From: Bacteroidota bacterium
GTDB lineage: Bacteria > Bacteroidota > Bacteroidia > Flavobacteriales > Weeksellaceae
Assembly (NCBI GenBank): GCA_023458535.1
Contig: JAEWYW010000027.1
Coordinates: 1-45,817, forward strand
Direction: 5' to 3'
DNA: 45,817 nucleotides
Positions 17,577 through 25,749 of this stretch are shown here, piece by piece. The position numbers and the translations under genes are program-made. The notes under the pieces are model-generated. The model was not told the DNA's origin. It saw only the letters and a program-made list of their open reading frames with translations, and made no database searches. The stretch's first letter is position 1; the number at the start of each line of letters is the position of its first letter.

Positions 17577-18152
17577 ATGGCTATTAATTTAGTAAAGGGA
17601 CAGCGTATTAATATTGGTTTGAGCAAAATAACAGTGGGTCTTGGATGGGATCCTAACGAAAGTGGAGGCTCTAATTTTGATCTTGATGCTTCTGCAATTA
17701 TGCTAAACGATCAGCGAAAATTAATTTCTGAAGATTCTTTTGTTTTTTATAATAATCTTACATCTCCCGATGGTGCTTTACAACATAGCGGTGATGATCC
17801 TGACGGAAGAAGCAGCGATGGACATGATGATGAGGCTATTGTCATTAATTTAGATCTGGTGGATCTCAAAACTAATGAAATTTTATTTGTAGTTACGATT
17901 GAAGATTTTGAGAGGCGAAAGCAAAATTTTGGACAAGTCCGAAATTCTTATATCAGAATTGTAGATAACGCCACCAATGAAGAAATTGCAAAATATGAAC
18001 TGGATGAAGATTTTTCTATAGAAACTGGTGTCGAATTCGGAAGACTTTATAAAAAAGGCTCTGATTGGAAATTTGAAGCTTCAGGAATTGGTTATAGAGC
18101 AGATCTTGCTTTCTTTTTAGAAAAATATTATGACGGAACAATTATTAAGTAA
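17577..18152 (+). CDS. terD: TerD family protein (first copy)
   Basis: A 191-residue TerD-domain protein, a calcium-binding beta-sandwich of the tellurite and chemical-stress (Ter) systems. The start MAINLVKGQRINI and the core VGLGWDPN, FDLDAS, HSGDDPDG, RKQNFGQVRNSYIRI and YELDEDFS are all family hallmarks. The acidic loops (DLDAS, GDDPDGRSSDGHDDE) are the calcium ligands. It opens an eight-gene operon with a HAD protein, a phosphoribosyltransferase-like protein, two more TerD copies, TelA and TerC. It probably sits at the inner face of the membrane with TerC. This follows the family model and is not shown by the sequence. Confidence 0.96.
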   Translation: MAINLVKGQRINIGLSKITVGLGWDPNESGGSNFDLDASAIMLNDQRKLISEDSFVFYNNLTSPDGALQHSGDDPDGRSSDGHDDEAIVINLDLVDLKTNEILFVVTIEDFERRKQNFGQVRNSYIRIVDNATNEEIAKYELDEDFSIETGVEFGRLYKKGSDWKFEASGIGYRADLAFFLEKYYDGTIIK

Positions 18153-18185
18153 TTGAACCACAAAAACACAAAACACAAAACACAG

Positions 18186-18848
18186 GTGAACATTACGCAG
18201 GGGATTATTTTAGAAAATTTCAAACATTTGTCATTTGATTTATGGCTTACGCTGATCAAATCTCATCCCGACTTTAAACTTAAGCGAAGCGAGCTTTTTA
18301 AAAACTTTTTCAAAATTCCCAATTCGTTGGAGGAAATTCATTTTCAGATTAAAAAATGGGATGATAGATGCAATTCCATGAACGAAACTACGGGTCTGAA
18401 TTTGAATACCTTTGAGATTTATCTTTTAATTTTAGCAGAATTTGATATTTATCCTGATCGAGAATCCTTAGAGGAATTTTACTTAGAATCCGAAAAATTG
18501 TTTTTGGAATTTCCACCTCTTGCCTTAAATATTTTCGATGAAGAATTCTTTATTAAAGTAAAAGACCTTGGTATTACGACTAATATATTAAGCAATACAG
18601 GTTTTATAAAAGGTAAAACCCTAAATAAAGTCATTAGTACTCTTCCGTTTGGTAAGTACATTGATTTTAAAATTTATTCCGATGAAACAGGTTATTCTAA
18701 ACCAAACCCTCTGATGTTCGAAGAAATTAAAAACAATATTGATTACCCAATCAGTAGTTCCGAAATTTTACACATTGGTGACAATCCATTTGCAGATGTT
18801 GAAGGTGCTACAAGAGCGGGTTTGCAAGCATATTTAGTAAAAATATAA
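18186..18848 (+). CDS. HAD superfamily protein of Ter operon
   Basis: A 220-residue HAD-fold protein from the GTG at 18186. Motif I is FDLWLTL with nucleophile Asp18. The second Asp of the usual DxD phosphatase signature is replaced by Trp20. Motif II is LSNTG (136-139 region), motif III has Lys172 in YSKPNP, and motif IV is HIGDNPFADVEGA with D199 and D204. An insertion of about 90 residues after motif I forms a helical cap. The Ter-associated HAD and phosphoribosyltransferase pair has been proposed to make or process a nucleotide-like metabolite. The start is uncertain, since a TTG right after the terD stop (18153) would add 11 residues from an A/C-rich stretch. Confidence 0.85.
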   Translation: MNITQGIILENFKHLSFDLWLTLIKSHPDFKLKRSELFKNFFKIPNSLEEIHFQIKKWDDRCNSMNETTGLNLNTFEIYLLILAEFDIYPDRESLEEFYLESEKLFLEFPPLALNIFDEEFFIKVKDLGITTNILSNTGFIKGKTLNKVISTLPFGKYIDFKIYSDETGYSKPNPLMFEEIKNNIDYPISSSEILHIGDNPFADVEGATRAGLQAYLVKI

Positions 18849-19685
18849 ATGGAAAAGAGATTCAGTTTACATAAGGTGACCAACGAGTTTGAGTTTCCAT
18901 TTTCTCCAAAAGAGTACAGTTTGTTTAAATTTGGAGATGAAAAAATTGCAGAAAAATTTGGGAAAGATTTGTTTGATGGATTTATCCAAAAATACAAAGA
19001 CGTGGTTGTAAACAATGAAATTCATGTTTTCCCAAGTCCCTATATGTCTATTCCGACTGCTTCCAACTATTTGTCGTTTTATTTTAAGCGTGAGCTGGAC
19101 AAATTTCTTTACCAAAATAATCTGTCGTCGAGCAAACTCAACAAAATACATCGAAACCAAACCTACACCATCGATTACGGTAATTTAAGTTTTGAAGAGC
19201 GAAAAAACCTTATTTCAAATGATACCTATTACATCGATAAGCATTGGATAGAAGGAAAAACTTGTCTTTTCATTGATGATATTAAGATTACTGGAAGTCA
19301 CGAAATTACCATTCATAAAATTCTGGAAGAATACAAAGCCAATGGAAACTTTTTTTATCTGTATTTTGCCGAATTAATGGACGAAAATATCAATCCACAA
19401 ATAGAAAACTATTTCAACTACTACGAAATAAACTCAGTAGAAAAACTGATTGATTTAATGAACTCACAAAATTTTGTTTTCAATACAAGAGTCATTAAAT
19501 ATATCTTAAAATTAGAGGATGGTGATTTTGATAAAATTCTTTTAGGTTTAAACCCTCAAAAACAAGAAGAATTATTAAATTTAGCCATCAGCAACGACTA
19601 TCATTTATTAGACGATTTAAAAATTAACTTAAAAAAAATACATAATGGCAATCAACTTACAAAAAGGACAGAGAGAAAATATTAA
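18849..19685 (+). CDS. phosphoribosyltransferase-like protein of Ter operon
   Basis: A 278-residue protein. A PRPP-binding signature CLFIDDIKITGS spans 139-150 (family pattern: hydrophobic run, D-D, T-G-S/T). The middle part with VFPSPYMSIPTASNYL suits a PRTase core. The C-terminal third is unassigned. The ATG is directly after the HAD stop, so the two are coupled. The reading frame continues 41 bases past the start of the next terD, so the last 13 residues are an out-of-frame reading of terD codons and are unlikely to be conserved. Together with the HAD protein it matches the small-molecule module described in Ter gene clusters. The substrate is unknown. Confidence 0.8.
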   Translation: MEKRFSLHKVTNEFEFPFSPKEYSLFKFGDEKIAEKFGKDLFDGFIQKYKDVVVNNEIHVFPSPYMSIPTASNYLSFYFKRELDKFLYQNNLSSSKLNKIHRNQTYTIDYGNLSFEERKNLISNDTYYIDKHWIEGKTCLFIDDIKITGSHEITIHKILEEYKANGNFFYLYFAELMDENINPQIENYFNYYEINSVEKLIDLMNSQNFVFNTRVIKYILKLEDGDFDKILLGLNPQKQEELLNLAISNDYHLLDDLKINLKKIHNGNQLTKRTERKY

Positions 19686-20199
19686 TGCACCAAAATTTAC
19701 GGTGGGATTAGGTTGGGACATCAACCAAACGTCTACTGGTGGTGATTTCGATTTAGATGCTTCTTTGTTTTTATTAGGAGAGAATAAAAAACTGGTTTCA
19801 GACAGTCACTTTATTTTTTATAACAATACAGAGTCGCCAGATAAAGCCGTAATCCATACAGGTGACAACCTTACAGGTGAAGGTGCTGGTGATGATGAAC
19901 AAATCTCAATCGACCTTACAAAAATAGATGCTAAAGTTCAGGAAATTATAGTGGTCGTAACCATTCATGATGCTGAAAACAGAAAGCAAAACTTCGGACA
20001 AGTAAGAAATTCTTTTATAAGAATTTTCAACAGCGAGACCAACGAAGAAATTTTAAAATATGAGTTGGATGAAGACTTTTCAATTGAAACGGCTGTTGAA
20101 TTTGGAAGAATATACAACAGAAATGGTGAATGGAAATTTGAGGCTGTTGGAAACGGGCAGAGAGAAGGACTTCAGAAATATGTTGATTTATACCAATAA
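19645..20199 (+). CDS. terD: TerD family protein (second copy)
   Basis: A 184-residue TerD protein, very similar in layout to the first copy: MAINLQKGQREN, VGLGWDINQ, FDLDAS, HTGDNLTGEGAGDDE, RKQNFGQVRNSFIRIF and YELDEDFSIET. The second acidic loop is shorter than in the first copy. Its start lies inside the 3' end of the phosphoribosyltransferase gene (41-base overlap), which suggests translational coupling, and telA follows 10 bases after its stop. It probably shares the calcium-dependent partner role of TerD proteins. Confidence 0.96.
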   Translation: MAINLQKGQRENINAPKFTVGLGWDINQTSTGGDFDLDASLFLLGENKKLVSDSHFIFYNNTESPDKAVIHTGDNLTGEGAGDDEQISIDLTKIDAKVQEIIVVVTIHDAENRKQNFGQVRNSFIRIFNSETNEEILKYELDEDFSIETAVEFGRIYNRNGEWKFEAVGNGQREGLQKYVDLYQ

Positions 20200-20209
20200 A
20201 AAATAGAAA

Positions 20210-21289
20210 ATGGACGCTGAAAATATGAATAAGCCATCTGTGGTTGATCGTGATGGAAATGTTAACCTGGAGCTTCTTTCTGGCTCCGAACTGCAAAAAT
20301 ATCAAGATGTCGCCAACACATTGGATGAAACCAATCCAAATGCGGTGATGAACTATGGCTCAGAACTTCAAAAAACACTTGCTAACCAAAGTGATTCTTT
20401 CTTAAGTAACGTTCGGAATTCAAACTCGGGAGAGGTTGGAGAGCTCATTAACGGATTGCTTACAGAGTTAAATTATGTAGATGTTGACGAACTAAACCAA
20501 GGTAAAGCAAAAGGCTTTTTAAAAAGTATTCCGTTTCTTAAGAGCTTCGTTACTAAGGTAGAAAACCTTTTCGTGAAATACGATAAGATTATCAACAATA
20601 TCGAAACCATTTCTAAAAAAGTAAATGCAGGAATTATCGGCTCTACAAGGGATAATGCGGTTTTGCAAACAGTTTTCGACAGCAATGTAAACTCAATTAA
20701 ACAATTAGAGGATTTTATAGTTGCTGGTAATTTAAAGATGAAAACGTCCAATGAGGAGTTGTCTCAAATGGAGATAAATTCTCAAAATTACCAGGAGTAC
20801 CAAATTGCAGATAAAAGAGATTTCATTAATCGATTAGATCGCCGATTATCCGATCTTAAAGTGGTTAGATTAATCATGCTTCAATCTTTACCTCAAATTC
20901 GTTTGGTGCAAAGCAACAACACTTCTATTGCAGAAAAAGCTCAAACCATCTTAACGACTACGCTTCCTCTGTGGAAAAACCAATTAACATTGGCTGTGGC
21001 GATGTACAGACAACAGCAAAATATTGAAGTACAACAAAAAATATCTTCAACTACTGAAGAAATTCTTAAGAAAAATGCAGAAAGACTTGGGCAGAACAGT
21101 AGAGATGTTGCAAGAGCTAATGAACAAAGCATTGTATCCGCAGAAACATTAAGAGAAACGACTAGCAAATTGCTTTCGACCTTAAATGAAGTGAAGCAGA
21201 TACAGCAACAAGGTTCCGAAAACAGAAGAAAACTAGATCAAGATCTTCAGCAATTAGAAACCCAATTGAGGGACGGTATTAAAGGTTAA
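20210..21289 (+). CDS. telA: TelA/KlaA toxic-anion resistance family protein
   Basis: A 359-residue, almost wholly helical protein with the TelA layout. A variable N-terminus is followed by KGFLKSIPFLKSFVTKVENLFVKYDKI (quoted in part), long coiled-coil helices, the conserved DRRLSDLKVVRLIMLQSLPQIRLVQ region split here only for recognition (about 205-230), and LPLWKNQLTLAVAMYRQQ near 255-272. The C-terminus is Gln-rich coiled coil. TelA proteins are cytosolic, recur with TerD and are linked to tellurite and antimicrobial tolerance; the mechanism is not known. Its position between terD copies makes it part of the Ter operon. Confidence 0.93.
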   Translation: MDAENMNKPSVVDRDGNVNLELLSGSELQKYQDVANTLDETNPNAVMNYGSELQKTLANQSDSFLSNVRNSNSGEVGELINGLLTELNYVDVDELNQGKAKGFLKSIPFLKSFVTKVENLFVKYDKIINNIETISKKVNAGIIGSTRDNAVLQTVFDSNVNSIKQLEDFIVAGNLKMKTSNEELSQMEINSQNYQEYQIADKRDFINRLDRRLSDLKVVRLIMLQSLPQIRLVQSNNTSIAEKAQTILTTTLPLWKNQLTLAVAMYRQQQNIEVQQKISSTTEEILKKNAERLGQNSRDVARANEQSIVSAETLRETTSKLLSTLNEVKQIQQQGSENRRKLDQDLQQLETQLRDGIKG

Positions 21290-21296
21290 AACCTTC

Positions 21297-22250
21297 ATGG
21301 AAGACGATAGGCTAAGTATATTAAACCAGAGCACAAGGCGCATAAGTAAACTTAAACTCTTGAGTGATTTCTTTGAGAACATTACTCTTATTAGCATTTA
21401 TGTAAAAACGGAGATCATTCATAATCTCTTTAAAGAAAACAGTAATCTGGATCACACTAAACTTGAGCTTTTTCATCTGCAATATACCGATAGCTTAATC
21501 AATCTCGTAGATAAAATAAAGAAAAGTAACGAAAGAGATTTTCTAAATTTTTCTACTGAGATATCTACTAATAATGAATTTATAGCCAAATACAATCAGG
21601 AAAATCCTGGTGAAAACTTTGATGTGGAAAGAAAATATTACAGCAGTAATTTTTCAAATTTTCTAAAAACAATGTACGAAGATCTTTCATCAGATAGATT
21701 AACAGGAAACTTGGAGGTTTTTAATTTCAAATTGAAATATGCTGAAAATTTCTACAGAGAATATGGTAATAAAAAATCTTTAGAGTATAAGGATAATAAA
21801 CTTTTCTATGATTATCAAGGTATCAGAATTGAGAAAAAATTATTAGGAAGACTAAATATTCAAAACTTCAAATCAAAATTTGTTGCAGGATTTATACTAG
21901 AGAATAATATTTACGAGCTCTTTAAAATATTTCAAACCGACGAGTTTTATGTCTACAACAATGAAAAGAAGGAGATTTACTTGCTTCCTGCAGAACAACT
22001 TTCCGATCTGGATATTTCTACCAACAGCTCAAAGCAGAAAGATATTGTAGAAGCTCTAAAACTAAAAAATAAAACCTTGGATGTGAAACGCAAAGCAGCG
22101 CGCGACAACATACCAAATGAGACCTTAATGGTAATGGATGACTATCTAAGAGCATTAGGCGATGTGGATATCATGAATAATATACTTCGTGTAGATGAAG
22201 AAACCAATATCTTAAAGGCAATGTTAAACTTAAATTTAAACAAATCTTAA
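21297..22250 (+). CDS. unknown protein embedded in Ter operon
   Basis: A 317-residue protein that I cannot place in a family. The first 150 residues are helical (MEDDRLSILNQSTRRISKLK at the start, a likely coiled coil). A mixed segment with FYDYQGIRIEKKLLGRLNIQ around 170-190 comes next, then VYNNEKKEIYLLPAEQL, and a basic helical C-terminus. No signal peptide or membrane helix is seen. It starts 7 bases after the telA stop and ends 2 bases before the third terD, so it is certainly part of the operon and probably a partner of TelA or TerD. No function is offered. Confidence 0.75.
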   Translation: MEDDRLSILNQSTRRISKLKLLSDFFENITLISIYVKTEIIHNLFKENSNLDHTKLELFHLQYTDSLINLVDKIKKSNERDFLNFSTEISTNNEFIAKYNQENPGENFDVERKYYSSNFSNFLKTMYEDLSSDRLTGNLEVFNFKLKYAENFYREYGNKKSLEYKDNKLFYDYQGIRIEKKLLGRLNIQNFKSKFVAGFILENNIYELFKIFQTDEFYVYNNEKKEIYLLPAEQLSDLDISTNSSKQKDIVEALKLKNKTLDVKRKAARDNIPNETLMVMDDYLRALGDVDIMNNILRVDEETNILKAMLNLNLNKS

Positions 22251-22252
22251 AT

Positions 22253-22861
22253 ATGGCAATTAACTTACAAAAGGGTCAGCGTATTGATCTTAGAAAATCA
22301 GACGGGCAAACACTTACCACGGCATGTGTAGGTATTAATTGGGGAGCTATCACAAAAAAAGGGCTTTTCGGAACAAAAAAAGAAGCAGTGGATTTAGATG
22401 CTAGCTGTGTAATGTACAATGCGGATAAACAAGCTTTAGAAGTGGTTTATTTTGGTAATTTGTCGTCTAAAAATGGCTCTATTCGCCACAGTGGTGATGA
22501 TCTTGTTGGCGATGTGGATGGTGATGATGGACTCGATAATGAGGTGATTACTGTAGATTTTAGTAAAGTAGATGCTAATACAGAATATGTAGCATTTGTG
22601 CTTAATAGCTATCAGGGGCAAGATTTTGCAATAATACCATTTGCATCTATCCGAATTTACGAAGGTACACCTACCAATGTAAAAGAAGTTTTTGCAACTT
22701 ATGATATTGCAAATAATCCATCATATTCTGGTCATGTTTCTATGGTTATGGGAGTTTTTTACAGAAAAAATGGAGAGTGGAAGTTTAACGCTATCGGAGA
22801 TGCAACCACCGATAGAAAATTAGAACAAACCATACAAACGGTTCAACAGAAGTTTTTGTAG
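22253..22861 (+). CDS. terD: TerD family protein (third copy, variant calcium loops)
   Basis: A 202-residue TerD protein of a different subtype from the other two. The first loop is interrupted by INWGAITKKGLFGTKKEAVDL before the DLDASC strand. The second loop is an extended acidic stretch HSGDDLVGDVDGDDGLDNE. Instead of RKQNFGQVRNS it has YQGQDFAIIPFASIRIYEG, and it ends in a helix. This pattern resembles the TerX/TerZ-like branch. Three TerD-fold proteins in one operon suggest a hetero-oligomer. It is the last gene before the hairpin and terC. Confidence 0.93.
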   Translation: MAINLQKGQRIDLRKSDGQTLTTACVGINWGAITKKGLFGTKKEAVDLDASCVMYNADKQALEVVYFGNLSSKNGSIRHSGDDLVGDVDGDDGLDNEVITVDFSKVDANTEYVAFVLNSYQGQDFAIIPFASIRIYEGTPTNVKEVFATYDIANNPSYSGHVSMVMGVFYRKNGEWKFNAIGDATTDRKLEQTIQTVQQKFL

Positions 22862-22893
22862 TATTTATCATATACTTCAATTTCAAATAATAA

Positions 22894-22920
22894 GAGGAGG
22901 CTCAATCTTTGAGTCTCTTC
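22894..22920 (+). promoter_or_regulatory. 12-bp hairpin between terD and terC
   Basis: Bases 22894-22905 pair with 22909-22920 around a three-base loop: an inner 9-bp stem GAGGCTCAA/TTGAGTCTC with one G-T wobble, plus three outer pairs, one of them a wobble. No T-run follows, so it is a poor terminator. It ends 15 bases before the terC ATG at 22936 and may serve as a processing, stabilising or translational control element that lowers or tunes terC expression within the operon. Confidence 0.6.
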
Positions 22921-22935
22921 ATTAATATAATAAAA

Positions 22936-24000
22936 ATGAATAATCAAGGAATTTTAGATTTGCATCCTGGTCTGGTAATAGGTTTTGCTGTTGTAGTAAT
23001 AGTAATGCTCCTTCTGGACTTAGGTGTTTTTAATAAGAAGGCGCACGTAGTTTCTTCCAAAGAAGCCTTAGGCTGGTCTATTGTGTGGATTTCTCTCGCA
23101 ATGGGGTTTTCAGCTGTTGTATATTGGGTTTTCAATCAAGATGTGGGAGGTCATGATTTAGCAGTAGAAAAATGGTCTCAGTTTCAGGCTGCGTACTGGG
23201 TAGAAAAAGCCCTTTCCGTAGATAACCTCTTTGTATTTATAATGGTTTTCGGATATTTTAAAGTTCCAAAATACCTGCATCACAAAGTATTATTCTGGGG
23301 AATTATAGGAGCTCTTATTTTTAGAGCAATCTTTATTTTTGCAGGAGTCGGAATCATTAACGTGACCTATTTACCTGAAATGAATATTTTTGGTCATGCC
23401 GTAAAAATTAATATCGTTATGACACTGTTTGGGCTTTTCTTGCTGTATGCAGGTATCAAGTCATGGGGCAGTCATGATGATGACGAAGAAAAGGATTTTA
23501 GCGATTCTGCGGGCGCTAATTTGGTGAAAAGGTTCTGGAAAGTTTCGGATAGTTTTGAAGGTGGTAAATTTTTCACGGTTCAAAATGGAGTTAAAATGGC
23601 AACACCTCTTTTAGTGGTGGTTTCTGTGATAGAGTTTACCGACGTTTTATTTGCGGTAGATTCCATACCTGCTATCTTTGCGATTTCAAATGATCCATTC
23701 ATTCTTTATACTTCCAATATTTTTGCGATACTTGGGCTTAGATCGTTGTACTTTTTATTGGCAAACTTTATACATATGTTCGATAAGTTACCGTACGGTT
23801 TGGCTTTAATTTTATCCTTTATTGGTGTGAAAATGCTAATTTCACCTTGGTATCATATTCCGTCACCGGTTTCATTGGGTATTGTTGGCGGTGTTTTGTT
23901 CTTATCCGTTATCATTTCACTAATTTTCCCCAATAAAGAGAACCAACCCAAAGATGAAATAGAACCAATAGAAATCAATGAAGAGGAAAAAGAAAACTAG
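22936..24000 (+). CDS. terC: TerC/Alx family integral membrane protein
   Basis: A 354-residue TerC protein with about nine membrane helices. The signature acidic-helix motifs are WVEKALSVDNLFVF in the third helix region and VIEFTDVLFAVDSIPA, which carry the buried Glu and Asp residues typical of the family. A soluble acidic loop (SHDDDEEKDF) separates the two halves, and the C-terminus is strongly acidic. TerC proteins are linked to tellurite resistance and to metal ion (manganese) handling, and bind TerD-type partners in the current model. I chose the ATG at 22936; the TTG at 22909 lies inside the hairpin. Confidence 0.95.
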   Translation: MNNQGILDLHPGLVIGFAVVVIVMLLLDLGVFNKKAHVVSSKEALGWSIVWISLAMGFSAVVYWVFNQDVGGHDLAVEKWSQFQAAYWVEKALSVDNLFVFIMVFGYFKVPKYLHHKVLFWGIIGALIFRAIFIFAGVGIINVTYLPEMNIFGHAVKINIVMTLFGLFLLYAGIKSWGSHDDDEEKDFSDSAGANLVKRFWKVSDSFEGGKFFTVQNGVKMATPLLVVVSVIEFTDVLFAVDSIPAIFAISNDPFILYTSNIFAILGLRSLYFLLANFIHMFDKLPYGLALILSFIGVKMLISPWYHIPSPVSLGIVGGVLFLSVIISLIFPNKENQPKDEIEPIEINEEEKEN

Positions 24001-24023
24001 AAAATTTTTAAATGTACAATAAG

Positions 24024-24049
24024 AGAACTCCCAACGGAGTTCTTTTTTT
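24024..24049 (+). terminator. intrinsic terminator of the Ter operon
   Basis: An 8-bp perfect stem AGAACTCC/GGAGTTCT (24024-24043) with a CAAC loop is followed by a T-run to 24049. It lies 23 bases after terC. Confidence 0.9.
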
Positions 24050-24105
24050 ATTTTAATTTTTAGCGTAATAAGTGTTGAGAACTCCTTATAAACTATAAAT
24101 TTTCC

Positions 24106-24113
24106 TACCTTTG
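24106..24113 (+). promoter_or_regulatory. -7 promoter element of asnS
   Basis: A perfect TACCTTTG lies 20 bases before the asnS ATG. The -33 region is not clear. Confidence 0.6.
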
Positions 24114-24133
24114 CACTCACTAATTTTTATATC

Positions 24134-25582
24134 ATGCAGAAGCAAACGATTAAAGAAATTCTAGAAAACTATAAAAAAATATTACACCACGATATCACCG
24201 TTCAAGGCTGGGTGCGTGCATTCCGTTCAAACCGCTTTATAGCATTAAATGATGGATCAACTATCAATAATATCCAAGTGGTTGTCGATTTCGAAAAGTT
24301 TGATGAGGAAATCATTAAAAATATAAAAACAGCTTCTTCTTTAAAAATTACTGGTGAGGTGGTCGAAAGCCAAGGTGCTGGACAAACTGTGGAAATTATC
24401 GCTAAAAAAATTCAGATATTGGGTGATAACTTCAGCGATGAGCTTGAAAAAACAGTGCTTCAGCCTAAAAAACATTCCTTGGAAGTGCTGAGAGAGCAAG
24501 CTCACTTGAGATTCAGAACCAACCTATTCGGTGCTGTTTTTAGAGTCCGTCATGCGGTGAGTTTTGCGATTCATTCATTCTTTAACCAAAGACAGTTTTT
24601 CTACATCAATACACCTGTTATAACGGGAGCAGATGCGGAAGGTGCAGGTGAAATGTTCGGAGTAACCAATTTCGATCTCAATGATATTCCACGGACTGAG
24701 GATGGAGAAATAGATTTTTCACAAGATTTTTTTGGTAGAAAAACCAATTTAACGGTTTCTGGACAATTAGAAGGTGAAACGGCTGCCATGGGATTGGGTA
24801 GAATCTATACCTTCGGACCTACTTTCCGTGCGGAGAATTCAAATACCACGCGTCACCTTGCAGAATTCTGGATGATTGAACCGGAAGTGGCTTTCAATAA
24901 TTTAGAGGATAATATTGATCTTGCCGAAGACTTTTTAAAATATGTTATTCAGTATGTCTTAGATCACTGTAAAGACGATTTGGAGTTTTTAGATAAACGT
25001 TTTGCTGAAGAGCAGAAATCGAAGCCAGAAAAAGACAGAGCAAAAGAAGGATTGATTGAAAAGCTTCAAAATGTTGTTGCCAAAAGGTTCAAAAGAGTTT
25101 CTTACACTGAAGCTATTGAGATTTTATTGAATTCAAAAGAAAATAAAAAAGGTAAATTCCAATATCCAATTGAGGAATGGGGTGCAGATTTACAGTCTGA
25201 ACACGAAAGGTTCTTGGTTGAAAAACACTTTGAAAGTCCAGTTGTTTTATTTGATTATCCAAAAGAAATCAAAGCATTCTATATGCGCATGAACGAAGAC
25301 AACAAGACTGTGGCTGCAATGGATGTACTTTTCCCGGGTATTGGCGAGATCATCGGTGGATCGCAGAGAGAGGAAAGAATTGATGTGCTAAGACAAAAAA
25401 TGCAGGAAATGCACGTAGAGGAAGAGGAACTTTGGTGGTATATGGATACCAGAAAATTCGGATCTGTTCCACATGCTGGTTTCGGGTTGGGATTAGAAAG
25501 ATTAGTGCTATTTGTTACAGGAATGACGAATATTAGAGACGTTATACCTTTCCCAAGAACACCTAAAAGTGCAGAATTTTAA
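24134..25582 (+). CDS. asnS: asparaginyl-tRNA synthetase
   Basis: A 482-residue class IIb aminoacyl-tRNA synthetase. An N-terminal OB-fold anticodon-binding domain (about 15-110, with VQGWVRAFRSNRFIALNDG) leads to the catalytic domain. Motif II is visible as the TFRAENSNTTRHLAEFWMIEPE region (named by its key residues R, E, N and R). Motif III is GFGLGLERLVLFVTGM followed by NIRDVIPFPRTP, the AsnRS/AspRS ending. The presence of asnS means Asn-tRNA is charged directly. The gene is monocistronic between a clear promoter and a terminator. Confidence 0.97.
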   Translation: MQKQTIKEILENYKKILHHDITVQGWVRAFRSNRFIALNDGSTINNIQVVVDFEKFDEEIIKNIKTASSLKITGEVVESQGAGQTVEIIAKKIQILGDNFSDELEKTVLQPKKHSLEVLREQAHLRFRTNLFGAVFRVRHAVSFAIHSFFNQRQFFYINTPVITGADAEGAGEMFGVTNFDLNDIPRTEDGEIDFSQDFFGRKTNLTVSGQLEGETAAMGLGRIYTFGPTFRAENSNTTRHLAEFWMIEPEVAFNNLEDNIDLAEDFLKYVIQYVLDHCKDDLEFLDKRFAEEQKSKPEKDRAKEGLIEKLQNVVAKRFKRVSYTEAIEILLNSKENKKGKFQYPIEEWGADLQSEHERFLVEKHFESPVVLFDYPKEIKAFYMRMNEDNKTVAAMDVLFPGIGEIIGGSQREERIDVLRQKMQEMHVEEEELWWYMDTRKFGSVPHAGFGLGLERLVLFVTGMTNIRDVIPFPRTPKSAEF

Positions 25583-25605
25583 AGATAAATACATTTAAAT
25601 AACTG

Positions 25606-25633
25606 AAAACCACATCAAAAGATGTGGTTTTTT
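25606..25633 (+). terminator. intrinsic terminator of asnS
   Basis: An 11-bp perfect stem AAAACCACATC/GATGTGGTTTT with an AAAA loop runs into a T-tract ending at 25633. Confidence 0.9.
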
Positions 25634-25749
25634 ATTAATTAACATAATGTATTGTAAATTATCAGCAAAAATCGTGCTAAAAATCTTGTTTTTTGAAAAT
25701 AATTTTTTAAATTCGTGATGTAGTTTCCTAGCGAAGCTATTCTATAGAA

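Noticed and set aside
22909..22935. TTG start for terC
   Set aside because: It falls in the hairpin stem; the ATG at 22936 gives the expected TerC N-terminus.
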